Origin: Candidatus Omnitrophota bacterium
GTDB lineage: Bacteria; Omnitrophota; Gorgyraeia; 2-01-FULL-45-10
DNA length: 46,144 bases
Assembly: GCA_017993955.1 (NCBI GenBank)
Contig: JAGOLR010000008.1
Location: 1-46,144, forward strand
Direction of reading: 5' to 3'
In this document: in pieces, positions 16,531-28,400 of the stretch
Layout of the letters: each line of letters opens with the position of its first letter
Numbering within the stretch: the stretch's first letter is position 1
The notes under the pieces: generated by a model
Told to the model about the DNA's origin: nothing
What the model saw: the letters and a program-made list of their open reading frames with translations, nothing else
Database searches by the model: none
Translations under genes and position numbers: made by a program

Positions 16531-17352
16531 ATGTTAAAACAATTTGTGCAGTATAAGATGGCGTTAGTGGGCGGGGCGTTTATAATGGCGGTTCTTGTAT
16601 GCGCTATATTCGCTCCTTTTATCGCGACACACGATCCGTCGGAGATGGATCGAAAGTCTATCTTGTCAGGACCTTCGCCGGAACACCCTATGGGGACCGA
16701 TTCTATAGGGCGCGACGTATTTTCAAGGATGATATACGGAAGCCGGATATCGTTATCAATAGGTTTTATCGCGGTGGGTATAGCCGTTATTATAGGTATT
16801 TTTTTCGGGGCCATTGCCGGTTATTTTGGTGGGCGAGTAGACGGGGTTGTCATGAGATTTGTCGATGTCATGTTATGTTTCCCGACATTTTTTTTAATAC
16901 TGGCCGTTATCGCCATATTGGAGCCATCGATAGTTAATATAATGGTGGTGATAGGTCTTACGAGCTGGATGGGCGTGGCCAGGCTTATAAGAGCAGAGAT
17001 TCTTACCTTGAAGGAAAGGGACTACGTTGCTGCATCGCGGGTGATGGGGGGAAGCAGTTTTTGGATAATTACGAGACATTTGATACCGAATGCCATCGGC
17101 CCCGTATTGGTGAGCGCTACCCTGGGTGTAGGAGGAGCGATATTGCTGGAATCCGCTCTAAGTTTCTTGGGTATAGGCGTGCAACCTCCGACCCCCAGCT
17201 GGGGCAACATACTCATGGATGGAAAGTCCACCCTTGGTGTTGCGTGGTGGCTTACAGTTTATCCGGGAGTTTTAATATTGTTAACAGTGCTCTCTTATAA
17301 CCTTTTGGGAGAGGGGCTTCGGGATGCGCTGGAACCGCGCATAAGAGAATAA
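16531..17352 (+). CDS. oppC: Oligopeptide ABC transporter permease, OppC/DppC type
   Basis: 273 residues. The DppC-type N-terminal segment contains HDPSEMD and HPMGTDSIGRDVFSRMIYG. About six membrane helices follow, with the EAA loop DYVAASRVMGGSSFWI. It pairs with the upstream permease to form the membrane channel. It begins 17 bases after the palindromic repeat, without a strong ribosome-binding site. Confidence 0.93.
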   Translation: MLKQFVQYKMALVGGAFIMAVLVCAIFAPFIATHDPSEMDRKSILSGPSPEHPMGTDSIGRDVFSRMIYGSRISLSIGFIAVGIAVIIGIFFGAIAGYFGGRVDGVVMRFVDVMLCFPTFFLILAVIAILEPSIVNIMVVIGLTSWMGVARLIRAEILTLKERDYVAASRVMGGSSFWIITRHLIPNAIGPVLVSATLGVGGAILLESALSFLGIGVQPPTPSWGNILMDGKSTLGVAWWLTVYPGVLILLTVLSYNLLGEGLRDALEPRIRE

Positions 17353-17360
17353 TAGGAGAA

Positions 17361-17444
17361 AGTAAGACGCAAGACGTGAGACGTAAGATGTAAGACGACT
17401 GTGAAAGAGTGGACGTCTTACGTCTGACATCCCTCGTCTTACGT
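17361..17444. repeat. Inverted heptamer array (AGACGTA type)
   Basis: The left arm 17361-17399 holds about five AGACGTA/AGACGTG/AGATGTA units. The right arm 17412-17444 is their inverse (TACGTCT, CGTCTTA). The arms can pair to a long imperfect stem around a 12-base spacer. It fills the gap between the permease and ATPase genes. Confidence 0.8.
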
Positions 17445-17457
17445 AGCGTGCTGATAT

Positions 17458-18246
17458 ATGAATATACTTACTGTTACTAATCTAAGGACTTATATCAAAA
17501 CCACACACGGTATTTTCAAGGCCGTTGACGGCGTGAGCTTCGATATACATCGAGGCGAGGTCTTTGGTCTCGTCGGAGAATCCGGTTCAGGGAAGTCCAT
17601 GACTGCCTTATCTATGTTGAAACTTCTGCCGTTGCAGGCGAATCCCGTATCGGGCGAGATATTATTCGGCGGACGCGACATCATGCTTTTAGGCGGCGAG
17701 GATATTCGGCGGTTGAGAGGTTCTAAAATATCTTTAGTATTCCAGGAGCCATCGAGCGCTTTGAATCCGGTGCTTACCGCCGGGTATCAGCTAGAGGAGG
17801 CGATTTTGGCGCATAGACCCGCGCTGGATTCCATAAAATCACGGGATATGGTCATGAACCAGCTGGAGATGGTCCACATAGATGATCCTCTGCGTGTATT
17901 CAGAAGCTACCCCCATCAGCTATCCGGCGGTATAAAGCAGAGGGTTATGATAGCGATGGCGCTTATCAACTCTCCGGAACTCGTCATATTGGACGAACCG
18001 ACTACGGCGCTAGACGTCACTATACAGGCTCAGATACTCGATCTTTTAGATGAGATAATAGAAAAAAGTCATCTGTCGATACTTTTTATAAGCCACGACT
18101 TTGGCGTCATATCCAGGATGTGCGATAGGGTGGGTGTTATGCATAGGGGCAAGATCGTAGAAACCGGAGACGCTCAAAGTATAATAGCAAGCCCCAAAGA
18201 GACATACACGAAGGCGCTTTTGGAATCGGTGAGGGCATTGGAATAA
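17458..18246 (+). CDS. oppD: Oligopeptide ABC transporter ATPase, OppD/DppD type
   Basis: 262 residues. Walker A GESGSGKS (about residue 40), Q-loop LVFQEPSSALNP, signature LSGGIKQR, Walker B LVILDEP and the H-loop in SHDFG. Usual OppD proteins are 320-330 residues with a C-terminal peptide-transporter extension. That extension is absent here, so the protein ends soon after the nucleotide-binding domain. It hydrolyses ATP to drive import through OppBC. Start: ATG 17458, after the heptamer array, without a clear ribosome-binding site. Confidence 0.92.
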   Translation: MNILTVTNLRTYIKTTHGIFKAVDGVSFDIHRGEVFGLVGESGSGKSMTALSMLKLLPLQANPVSGEILFGGRDIMLLGGEDIRRLRGSKISLVFQEPSSALNPVLTAGYQLEEAILAHRPALDSIKSRDMVMNQLEMVHIDDPLRVFRSYPHQLSGGIKQRVMIAMALINSPELVILDEPTTALDVTIQAQILDLLDEIIEKSHLSILFISHDFGVISRMCDRVGVMHRGKIVETGDAQSIIASPKETYTKALLESVRALE

Positions 18247-18260
18247 ATTGCAAGGCATTC

Positions 18261-18352
18261 GTCATTGTGAGGAGGCTGGTCATATCGTCTGGCCGACGAA
18301 GCAATCTCTTTTTAGATTGCTTCGGCCTCATTTCTTTCGGCCTCGCAATGAC
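18261..18352. repeat. GTCATTGCGAG palindromic repeat, full copy
   Basis: Termini GTCATTGTGAG / CTCGCAATGAC, inner arms GAAGCAATCT / AGATTGCTTC, and variable sub-hairpins (GGCTGGTC...; GGCCTC...). It fills the gap between the two ATPase genes. Confidence 0.85.
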
Positions 18353-18378
18353 AGGTAACTACAACAATTTATGATTAT

Positions 18379-19137
18379 ATGAATATAATCAAATGTAGCG
18401 GCATAAAAAAATCTTTTTCTACACGACATGGCATCGTTAAAGCCGTGGATGGGGTCTCGCTATCGATCGAAAAAGGCGAGACTTATGGTTTGGTAGGCGA
18501 ATCAGGTTCCGGAAAGACCACTTTGGGGAAGATCATCCTGGGAATATTAAAGCCGGACTCCGGTAGTTTAGAGGTTGGTACCAAGGCTATTCAGGTTATA
18601 TTTCAGGATCCATATAATAGCCTGGATCCCAGGATGCGGGTGTCCGACATATTGACCGAAGGGCTTATTCTTCAAAGGTCGTCATTGCGAGGGCCTGCCA
18701 CCGAAGGTGGCGGCCCGAAGCAATCCGACTATATTATAAAAAATGTACTCGATATTATAAAACTTCCAAAAGATGCCCTTAAAAAATACCCGCACCAGTT
18801 TTCGGGTGGAGAGAGGCAGAGAATAGCTATAGGCAGGGCGATAATCACAGACCCGGAATTCATAGTTTGTGATGAACCGGTCTCCAGTTTGGATGTCACG
18901 ATAGAGTTACAGATACTAAAACTCTTAAAGGATATACAGAAAGATTTCGGTGTTACATACTTATTTATAAGTCATGATCTCAGGGTTGTAAAGTTTATGT
19001 GTAAAAGGATGGCGGTGATGAAAGATGGGCGAGTAGTGGAAGAGGGGAGAGTTGATGATATATATTCACGCCCGGAAAAAGAATATACAAGGCAACTCTT
19101 GTCTTCGATTCTATCAATATATCGACGAGGTTTTTAA
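18379..19137 (+). CDS. oppF: Oligopeptide ABC transporter ATPase, OppF/DppF type, with repeat-encoded insert
   Basis: 252 residues. Walker A GESGSGKTTLGK, Q-loop VIFQDPYNSLDPRM, signature FSGGERQR, Walker B FIVCDEP and H-loop ISHDLR. Residues ~101-117 (SSLRGPATEGGG... to SD), in the helical subdomain between the Q-loop and the signature, are encoded by the left half of a GTCATTGCGAG palindrome at 18681-18725. That half-copy is nearly identical to the one between pgk and tpiA. The reading frame is kept and all catalytic motifs are intact, so the enzyme may still work. As in its partner, the C-terminal extension of the family is short or missing. It is the last gene of the transporter. Confidence 0.9.
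   Translation: MNIIKCSGIKKSFSTRHGIVKAVDGVSLSIEKGETYGLVGESGSGKTTLGKIILGILKPDSGSLEVGTKAIQVIFQDPYNSLDPRMRVSDILTEGLILQRSSLRGPATEGGGPKQSDYIIKNVLDIIKLPKDALKKYPHQFSGGERQRIAIGRAIITDPEFIVCDEPVSSLDVTIELQILKLLKDIQKDFGVTYLFISHDLRVVKFMCKRMAVMKDGRVVEEGRVDDIYSRPEKEYTRQLLSSILSIYRRGF
18681..18725. repeat. Half GTCATTGCGAG repeat inside the oppF coding sequence
   Basis: It starts GTCATTGCGAGGGCCTGCC and ends CCCGAAGCAATC, matching the left half of the element at 12456 with a couple of changes. It is read in frame as part of OppF. Confidence 0.85.
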
Positions 19138-19337
19138 TAATAATATCTATTGTTAGTAGATAAAAAAGTAACATTTTTGGGCTTGCATTTATACGTAAAA
19201 GAGTGTAAACTTGTAGTGTAGAAAATAGCTTGGCATACTGCATGGATTTTAAAGAAATCCATGCATGTATTTACCCCTGATTCTAAAAAGATTTACAAAC
19301 ATTTTACTTATAGTCCTCACGGGACTTACTTATAGGA

Positions 19338-19373
19338 ATGGCCAGATTGCAATAATGTCTGGCCATATTTTTT
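19338..19373 (+). terminator. Intrinsic terminator after the opp genes
   Basis: ATGGCCAGA (19338-19346) pairs perfectly with TCTGGCCAT (19358-19366), with an 11-base loop, followed by ATTTTTT. Confidence 0.85.
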
Positions 19374-19420
19374 GTATTCTAGTTGAGGTGTTAAGCGTAA
19401 AAAAGCTAGCATACTTTCTA

Positions 19421-19448
19421 TTGACTTAACCAATATATATGGTATATT
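19421..19448 (+). promoter_or_regulatory. Promoter of the giant secreted protein gene
   Basis: TTGACT (19421-19426), a 16-base spacer and TATATT (19443-19448). Predicted start near 19455, with a short leader and GGGGA ribosome-binding site before the ATG at 19477. Confidence 0.75.
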
Positions 19449-19476
19449 TAATCTACATTTAATTTTGGGGATATTA

Positions 19477-22400
19477 ATGTATACTATTAAAAACAAGTTT
19501 TCGGGCATAATTAGAACATTATCTTTAGTTGTAGTGTGCTTTTTTACTATAAATACTCTTGCCTGGGCATATCCTACGGAAGACACATCTCCCAAAAAAT
19601 ATGATCTTGCTGTCCAATCTATATTTAAGCCTATAGTCGACGCAGGCGTAGAGGTATCTGCCAAGATGCAGTTCGAGATACTTGCAGGTGCTATGCTTCT
19701 GTTATCTGGCAGATCTGCTGCCGCAACAAATGCTTACCTTGCCGAGACCTATATAAAAAGTAAATCCACTGAAACCAGGAAAATAGATTTCCTTGAAATA
19801 AGAGATAGGGACCGAGGGCTTCCAGCGACATTCAAGATAGTCGGTAAAGATGATTTGGTATTCGAACTCGATTTCCAAGGGACCCTTACCGGCGATAAAG
19901 GAATGAACCGTGTTCCTAGAAAACCGAAGTTGCCGGCCGATATATCCGGCAAGGTGATGAAGTATGCAAATTTCCTGAACGATAACGGTATTTTGCTGAT
20001 CAGGGAATTGACTCGATCGAAGGATGAACGCGAAGTGCCTCGGCCGGAGATATCCGATGTCGAACCCCCAGAAAAGGGAGCAGCCATCCCATATACGGCC
20101 AATACTTTTGCTTGGAGAACTATACATACGGCTGATTGGGAGCCGCGAGGGTTTGTGGCTATCTTAAAGCGGTTATTGAAGGATGCCCCGGGAATAATAC
20201 GGGCCCGCATTCGAGGCGTAATGCCCACTTATGCCATATCGAGGACTTTACCGACGTATGACGCCATGGCAGTCCAGATGTACGATATTACGCCCGAACT
20301 TAATAGGGGGATCTCAGGGCTCATAGAGAGCTATATCTCGAAAAATAAGTCCGAGAATAAAACGACAGCTTATCTCGATGCTTGCGGCGGGTTAGGGTGC
20401 GCCGCAACGGAGGTATCGGTGCGTTATGGCCGGGATGGCGCCAGGGTATATATGACCGATATTGTGGAATGGACGGCAGATGATATATCTGCGGGCGATG
20501 CAAGAAATACCAGGCAGGAGGGCGCAAAGAGGGGGATAAAAGATATATTGTCGAGGCAATTTGAATTCATAAAAGCTGATGTGGTCAGTGTCAGCTTGCC
20601 CGAGAAGATGGATGTAATAACTAACATAGCAGGCCTCCAGTATACCGACGACCCCCTGCAGACTATAGTGAACCTTTATAATCAATTGAAGATAGGTGGT
20701 ACATTACTTACAGGTTATTGGGCAAGGCAAGAGAATAAATCGGCACTGGAGCATTTCTATATTACTTTAGAGGCCATTGCAAGGCTCGGGGCCAAAGTGG
20801 ATGTGAAGACGACATATTTAGAGGGTGAAGGGGCTTATATAATAGGCATAGCGATAACAAGGAACGACGATAGGGATATAAAGTTGAATTTAATCCCTGT
20901 AGAGGTTAAGAATCTTGAAGCTCTTGATAAGGTCAGGGACTTATTTCAAAAGGTCGTTTATTATCGTGCGGACGGTAGCGGCTCTGCTATATCTATAAGG
21001 GTGCCTTCTCATGATTCCAACGTTACCTGCGGCACGATTTGCCAGGCAGGGCATGAGGGGTCATACCAGGCGCTTGATGAACAGCTTTCAAGGAAGTTCG
21101 CGGAATATAAGGCCCTATTAGGTATAACAGAAGATAGAGACCTTACAGAATCAGAAGTGGATATGGCTTTAAATAGACAAGGCCATATCCAGGACCCGAA
21201 CCAGCTCGACCAGATACGCAAATGGGTAAGAGAGCATGGTAGTATTCCCGATAATATAAGCATATTCTTCGGTGTTCCTGAAAATGGTAAGAAACTTTGG
21301 TATGTAGGCGAAGATTATGCTGGAGGACATTTTAACCAAGCGGGCACCCGCATCCATATATCTCTTCCTTTAATCTTATCCCAGACTGATCCAAGGCAGG
21401 CAGCTCTTGATATAGCACTACATGATTATAACCACATAGTCGGCAAAGGACATTTGAATGATCCAGGGTTGGATCTGGTAAGCAGGATCTTCATGCGCGA
21501 GAGAGGTAAAGATGTCCAGGTCATGTCGGAAATTTCCGCTGAAGCGGAAGAGGCTTTTTCGATGCGCCGGGATGCATTGATAAGGAGCGGGATATACAGT
21601 AAAGACGACCTCGCCATAGCTCGGGATTTATACGATCGCCTGGCAAAAGGCGAACCGTTAGAAAAATTTTCGGCATATGAAAAATTGGATATATGGAAAT
21701 ACATGATAATGATGAATATGCATTTAGTGGATGTGACGGCGTCGCGGCATCTTTATGGAGGCGGGGCTATATTTAAAGTTATGGAAGACGAGATAAGAAA
21801 GATATCGAGAGGCAAAGAAGTCGAAGATCTATTTATAGGATATGGATGGACCGATCGGCTTTCACCTGAATCAAAGGTAGCGTCCTTAGAGAGCAATTTG
21901 AATATACGGGCCGGGACCAGGATGCTGGATATAGGATGTGGCCGCGGAAACGTTGTGATAGATTTAGCGGTTAAGAATCCAGGGGCAGAGTTTGTGGGTA
22001 TAGAAGCAAATCCCTATAACCTCGCTCATGCCGTGACCAGACTTGTGGAGATGGGCGATAAAGCTCCGCGTAACGTGCGTTTTCGTATGCGGGACTGCCG
22101 TAGTCCTGTTCCGGGTAGAGAAGTGCCCGGACGCGGTATACCTTATCCTGACGATGAGTTTGATATAGTCTCTCTTCTTGAAGGTGTTATGGATGAGGCC
22201 AGCTTTATGGGTTCCTGGCAGGATCTTTTGTGGAGAGAAGCAATAAGAGTAGCTAAAAAAGAAAACGGCAATATAGCATTTTTTGGGCTTGTCGGCGAAG
22301 GAGCATTTAAACCGTCCCTTCCGGAAGGAGTGCAAGCCGAGGATAAGCCCAATACCTTCTTTGTGATAGATGGCAAGAGAAAGAAGTACTATTACCCGCC

Positions 22401-25400
22401 TTGGACCATGGAAGAAGATCCATCTCCTTATCGCAGAGACGGGTGTGAGCTTTGTGTTTGGCAGCTTCGGAAAGGGGCTCATCGTGGAGCAAGTGTTCTA
22501 GATGATAAGGGTACCACTCAACCCAGAGAAACGAACCAGGGCGATAGTCCTATAGGACATGGCTCCCAGATGGACATGTTTGAATCGTTGCAATCGCAGA
22601 CTGTTATCCGGGGATCAGAAATCGGTAAACCGGCGTACCCCGGAGACGGGCCAGGCGGGGCTTCTATCTTAGATCTTCCCGTAAAGAAGATGGAGGAGGC
22701 AAAAGATCTCTTTGAAGTTCGCCGGGCCATTAGCCTGAGAGCGGCCGCAACCGGCAGTAAGATAATGGAGATAATAACCTTGCTTGAAGATGCCATGCAT
22801 ATCTTCGAGTCGGTAGTAAGTAAAGGCATAAAAGAAGATAGACGTAGCTTGGGGCGCCAGAATGCAGAAACCGCCAAGCAATTATTGTTAGAGGCAGAGG
22901 ACATCCTGAAAGAAGCACAGGATCTTTATAACAGGTGGTGGAGTAACCGGCTGCGGCTTCGAGCCACTCCAAGCCACACATATTCCGGGCGGACGATATA
23001 CACTCAAAGCGTTATGGAAGGGCTGATAGAGGAAGGAGATGTAATAGTAGAGCTCGGCATCGGGGATAAAGATGCGCCGACCTTTAGGGAGTTGAAAAGG
23101 TCGATAGACGATAGGGTCATAGTGAAGGCTATAGAATTTAATTCCGGCAACATACCTGATGATCTTAGAAGCGATGTGGTTCAGGATAATATTCTTGCAT
23201 TACGACGCGGTGGAGAGGCCTCCAGGATAATCGGTGAGGCAAAAGTTATCAGGACAGCCAATCTGGTAGAGACATATTTTGACAGAGACCAGAGAGAGCG
23301 TCTTCTTAGAACCCTAGACAGCCTCATGTCCGATGGAAGCTATCTCATCATAAGTAACAATGTGCCGGGCGAAGAAATGTTTGAAGGTGAGGAGGGTTAT
23401 CTATACCAAAAGAGGGATGGTGGTTTAAGGCTAGATTATTTTATCAGCAGCCGTATGGGTGAAGAGATGTTCAAAGACGGTATTGAGATAGGCTCTATGA
23501 AAGCCGTCCCGGCATCTTCCGAGTTTTTAAAAGTTCCGGAAGGCCTGTGGCCCCCTTGGCAGGATAAAGACGCCGGGGCTGGGGAAGATCCGAGTTATTC
23601 CATAGTTCCATTGACGAAAGAATTGTTAAGTGACGATATGGTGGCAGAAAAATTACTGGAGTTGCACAAATTAATACCCATACCTCCTATAACCAAAGAA
23701 GAGCTTATGGCTGATTTTCGGGAGGAAAACGCTGCTAGGTGGGATTTCGAGGGTAAATGGGAGCATAGCCTTGTTGCATTAGATAAAACAGGCAAGCCTG
23801 TAGGGTTTTTAATAGCGTACGAAAGACCGGGTGGTGAAATAGAAGGCGTCGATACCGTATCTTTATATATTCATAAGTTCGCGGTAGATACCGGTTGGCA
23901 AGAGAATGGCATTGGCACAGAAATGCTGCGCATGCTTGCGCGCAATATAGAAGAGAGAGGTTTTATCGGACAATGGGATTATCGTGGTCCGCCTTATCCC
24001 ATTTCCTTGCAGACGCCTTCTACGAACGAGCGTGCTATAAGATATTATCTAAATAGGGGTTTTAAGAAAGTAGGCGTTAGAAAAACACCAGAGCGCACCT
24101 ACGATGTTTATTTGACTACCTCCAGCAACTTAATAAAGATAGCCGGAATATCCACCTACGAGGTGGATGGGTTTGTAGAAAATATTGACATCGACCATAT
24201 GCATGAACGCGCCATAGCTCGTATGCGCAAAGTCATGGACGATAAGACTGATGAGAATGTTTCGGCTTCTGCGGAGCCTCGCAATGAATCGACGATGGAC
24301 GGCGCATCATGGGTTAGACTCCAACCTGCCTTATCCGATATTTTTAAGGAATTAAAAGGACCGATGTATTATCCGGCCGCAGGCAACGACTTCGGGTTCT
24401 TATTATGGTCTGTGTATGCTTTCCCCGGTGTGACCGAATACGTATTCCGGGATTCGCTCGACCAGAAAGAAGCTGGCGCATACAGGCCTGATAAAAATGA
24501 TATTAAAGCCGTTGCTGAATGGATCGAAGTTTGGATTAGGCAAGATCTTGGCAATGAAGTAGAAGATGCGAACAGGGACATCAAAGTAAAGATTAGAGAC
24601 GATAAGACCGTTAATATATGGATTAAATTCGATAAGATGTCTATTTATGAAGGAAGGGAGATAAACATAAGTTACGAGATAGGCGATCTCTTCGAAAACA
24701 ATTCACAGTATCCGGTAGTCCATATACAGGAGCCAGGATTAATGGGAAGATTTAGCGAGCATAAATCTTTCTGGGAACACATAGAGCATAATACAGCCAA
24801 TGAAGGATTGATTTTGGCCAGTCAATGGGCGACAGGATATGCGCAGTTATTAAATTCATCATATATTGGAACCACAGAAGATAGAGTCATGGCCGATATA
24901 TTGGTTTACCGCAAAGATAAAAAATCTGCATCTGCTCCTAATGAAAACGAGGGACGATTAATGACCCCTCGACAAAAGCTCGGGGTTGTCCCGATAGATA
25001 GCCGAGGGACGATAAACGATGAACCCGGACTCCCTCCTATGGGAGGGGGTCAGGATTATGCCACCGTTAGAAACCTTTCTATGACGAAATCTGTGCCCGA
25101 ACTTGTGGAGGTAGCCCGTGGAATGATACATGACGGTTTGGGGGGACAGATAGATATAATACGCGATGGTTTACGCGAAAGAGATGTGGACATGCTTCAA
25201 ACATTTGAGACATTGCTCGCAGGCGGTCATTCAGGTGCAATTATGCCCGCTTTTCCTACTAAAAACTCGGAGGAAAATCCTATTTCTGTTAATGTAATGA
25301 ATTCGGAAGGTGAGGGTTTCGACGATATATTTGTAATGACTGGGAAAGCATCGCCAGTATTGGGGGCTGAGGACCTTAGGCTTGCGAGGTCTGATCTTGA

Positions 25401-28400
25401 TGTATGCGTTGCGGTAAGCGCTTATAATAAAAATACCCTAAAACGCTTTATGGTCCATATTCTGCCATCCGGTCATATGGATAGTCAATATTTTTCGACT
25501 GGTAATCTGGATGATCTCCGCATCGATTTTGAGGAGGCCAAGAAGCGTTATATGGCCGCACTCTTTAGCAATATAGACCTCTTGGCGGAAGGTCCTATCA
25601 GCGGTTGGAGATTTGTGGTATCGAAAGGGCCGGGCATGCTAAAAGTAGATCCTTCAGGGATTATTTCACCGGAGGATGTTAAAAATTATCTTACCGAGCA
25701 AAAGATGGTCGGTGCAGATAATATAGGATTGGATCTTTACAATCCCCCTGGAACAGCGATAAAAAGGGTTGTCCTGGATAAAGACGGCGTAGTTTCGATA
25801 TTCTGCCGCTTTCCAGACGATGTAGCATTCAATAGGTATCTCTTTGATCTTACCGGTGGATCTATCAGTCCCATCCATCCGGCGTCGTTTGTCCGGCGTT
25901 CATCTTCAGAATCATCACCAGAGGTTAAAGACGGCGGGAGCCAAGCCGGATCGGCACATTCAGATATTGAAGAAAATCCCAATGCGATCATGTTTGAGTC
26001 CAGAGGGTTATCTGTATCCGATGTCCGGGAACTCGGCGTTTCGGAGGCGGTTATCCCCGAAGCGGACATGGTAGGATTTAATACGGCTTTGAGAGACAGA
26101 TCTTTGTGGTCAACAGAGATAGATATGGACAGTAAGGAAAAGATAATAGGCCTTATGGTTGAGCTTATCGGGAACGCGCAAAATGCCGTAGGCTTTCAAA
26201 ATGAAAAGCAGGCAAGGGCCAGGTTATCATATCATCCGGGACCCAAAATTCTAGAGCTGGATATTGCGCAGGATGTTTTACAAGAAGCCGATTTGCTCAA
26301 ATTAAAAAATAACCATGCAAAATATATCGAGCGCGGCCTGGTATATTTCAGCACCGAATACGCGACGCGTAGCCGCGATAAGTCTCTGGTGACTAACTAT
26401 GGCAGCGGTCTGGAGATTTTTGCGCAGGTGGCCCTTAAGCACGGGGCCGTCCTTGAGTACCTTCCCGGCGATAAAGGAATGAGGACAAGATTATACGTGC
26501 GGGTAGAGGCCTTGCCGGGATCGGAGGAAGATTTTGTAGTTGAGTGGCAATCGAGCGGCAAAGGACAATATAAGACCGCTATATTGCCGGTCGAGAAATC
26601 GGATCTATTATACGCTCCCGGCAGAATAGAAGCACCGGTTGCGGTGCGGGGAGGGCTTGGTACGGAAGAGCAGCCGAGGATGACCGATCGTACCGTAAGG
26701 ACCGAGACAACCAAAGACGGCGCCCGGGTGGTCCTGCGCGATAAAATACCGCCTGTGGCAGAGATGCGGCATCGTATTCCTCCGGAATCCGATGTGTCCG
26801 AATCTGCAGAATCTGTACCTGTGGAAAGGCCGGTAATGATAAGCGATGAAAAGGCCAGGGCGTTCTTTGAAGCCCTCGGGATAGAGAGGCAGGACCTTGA
26901 AAAGGCAGGTGCTAAATTTCCTCAATTGATAGGCCTTAACCCGGCACGAATTCAAAAAGACTTTAAAGATCATCTTGGTATAGAGCGCGATGACCTTGCC
27001 CGTGCAATATTGAAAAGCCCTAATCTTGCTGGCTACAATCCATCTCGCGTAAGAAAAGGCTACGAAGAAGTCTTCGGGATAGGACGCGAAGAGCTTGCCC
27101 GCGCAATATTGAAATTTCCACCCCTTGCAGGTCTCGATCCGTCACGTGTGCAGAGAGGCTACGAAGAATCCCTCGGCATAAACCGCGACGACCTTGCACA
27201 TGCAATATTAAGATTCCCTCAGATTGCAAGTTTTGACCCATTTCGCGCGCAGAAAGACTTTGAAAAAGTGCTGGGTATAAATCGCGACGACCTTGCCCGC
27301 GCAATATTAAAATTCCCGTCTCTTGCAGGCCGAGATCCATCGCGCGCGCAAAAAAGTTTTGAAGAGACTCTCGGTATAAATAGCCATGACCTTGCCCGCG
27401 CGATATTGAAATCTCCTCAGCTTGTGAGCCTGAGCATGCCTAATAATCTTAAGCCGAAGCTCGATATGATACGCTCACTTGGTATGTCTAGTGACCGTGA
27501 AGTCGATGAGCTTATAATTATTTCTATTCTTAACCTGAATGTGGTCGAGTGTATATTTAACACGGCAAATGAGCTATCGGTAAAACTGTCATCAGGTCTC
27601 GATATCAAGGCGATCTATAACAGAGTTGAGCGTCAGGTCAATAAAGATATGAAGGTTACTCTAGCCGCGCTTGTAAAGAAGGACCCCGATGCTATTGAAT
27701 CGATAATACGTCCTTTGGTAAAGAATGCTCTTACTGGTTGGTCAGAAGATCACCCGGGAATGACAGATCGTACCGTAAGGACCGAGACAACCAAAGACGG
27801 CGCCCGGGTGGTCCTGCGCGATAAGCCGCCGGCTGAGATGCGAAAGAGCGTTTTGTCCGGGCCTGCTCCGGAGTCGAAAGGATATTCAGAAAACCGTTCT
27901 GTCGCACCGCGGAAAGAGGTGGGCTTGTCTATCGTTAATCGTTCATCGTTAACAGCAAAAGAAAACCTGCCTTATAATGAAAACGATAAACGATTAACTA
28001 TAAACGATGAACGAACACTTCTCAGGGATGCGGTTAGAGTTTTGAAGAGCTACCCCGTCAACATGCCGATAGATATTTCGCTAATCCCGCGTCAGGAAGA
28101 TGGGTTATCAGCGGAAGAAGCGGCGGGGCAACTGGATGATAATATGGAGACGCTGGCGCGGCTCATGGCGTGGCATAATACGTCAGGGCTTGATGTGCGT
28201 TATGCGCTTGTGGACAGCGATGAGGATTACAGGGCCAAAGCTCTCGGGTTGCTGAAAGAAAAATTAACTCGCCTTGCGGCTATGCCCGGCATTAGGCTCG
28301 ATGTAGAAGCGATGCTTAAACTTCACACCGAATCGAATATGATAGAGGTGCTTTTGGTCGACATGGAAGCGCTGAAAGGCATGAAGACTATGCCGGATAA

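Larger units (their letters stand above)
19138..19476 (+). other. AT-rich gap with hairpin, terminator and promoter before the giant gene
   Basis: 339 bases without a gene. It holds a perfect 10-bp inverted repeat GCATGGATTT (19240-19264) without a T-run, a small AGTCC...GGACT hairpin between two CTTATAG copies (about 19307-19336), the terminator at 19338-19373 and the promoter at 19421-19448. Base composition is more A+T-rich than in the neighbouring genes. Confidence 0.7.

Noticed and set aside
19338-19373. Riboswitch upstream of the giant gene
   Set aside because: The hairpins around 19240-19373 do not match a riboswitch I know, and the second is a plain terminator upstream of the promoter.
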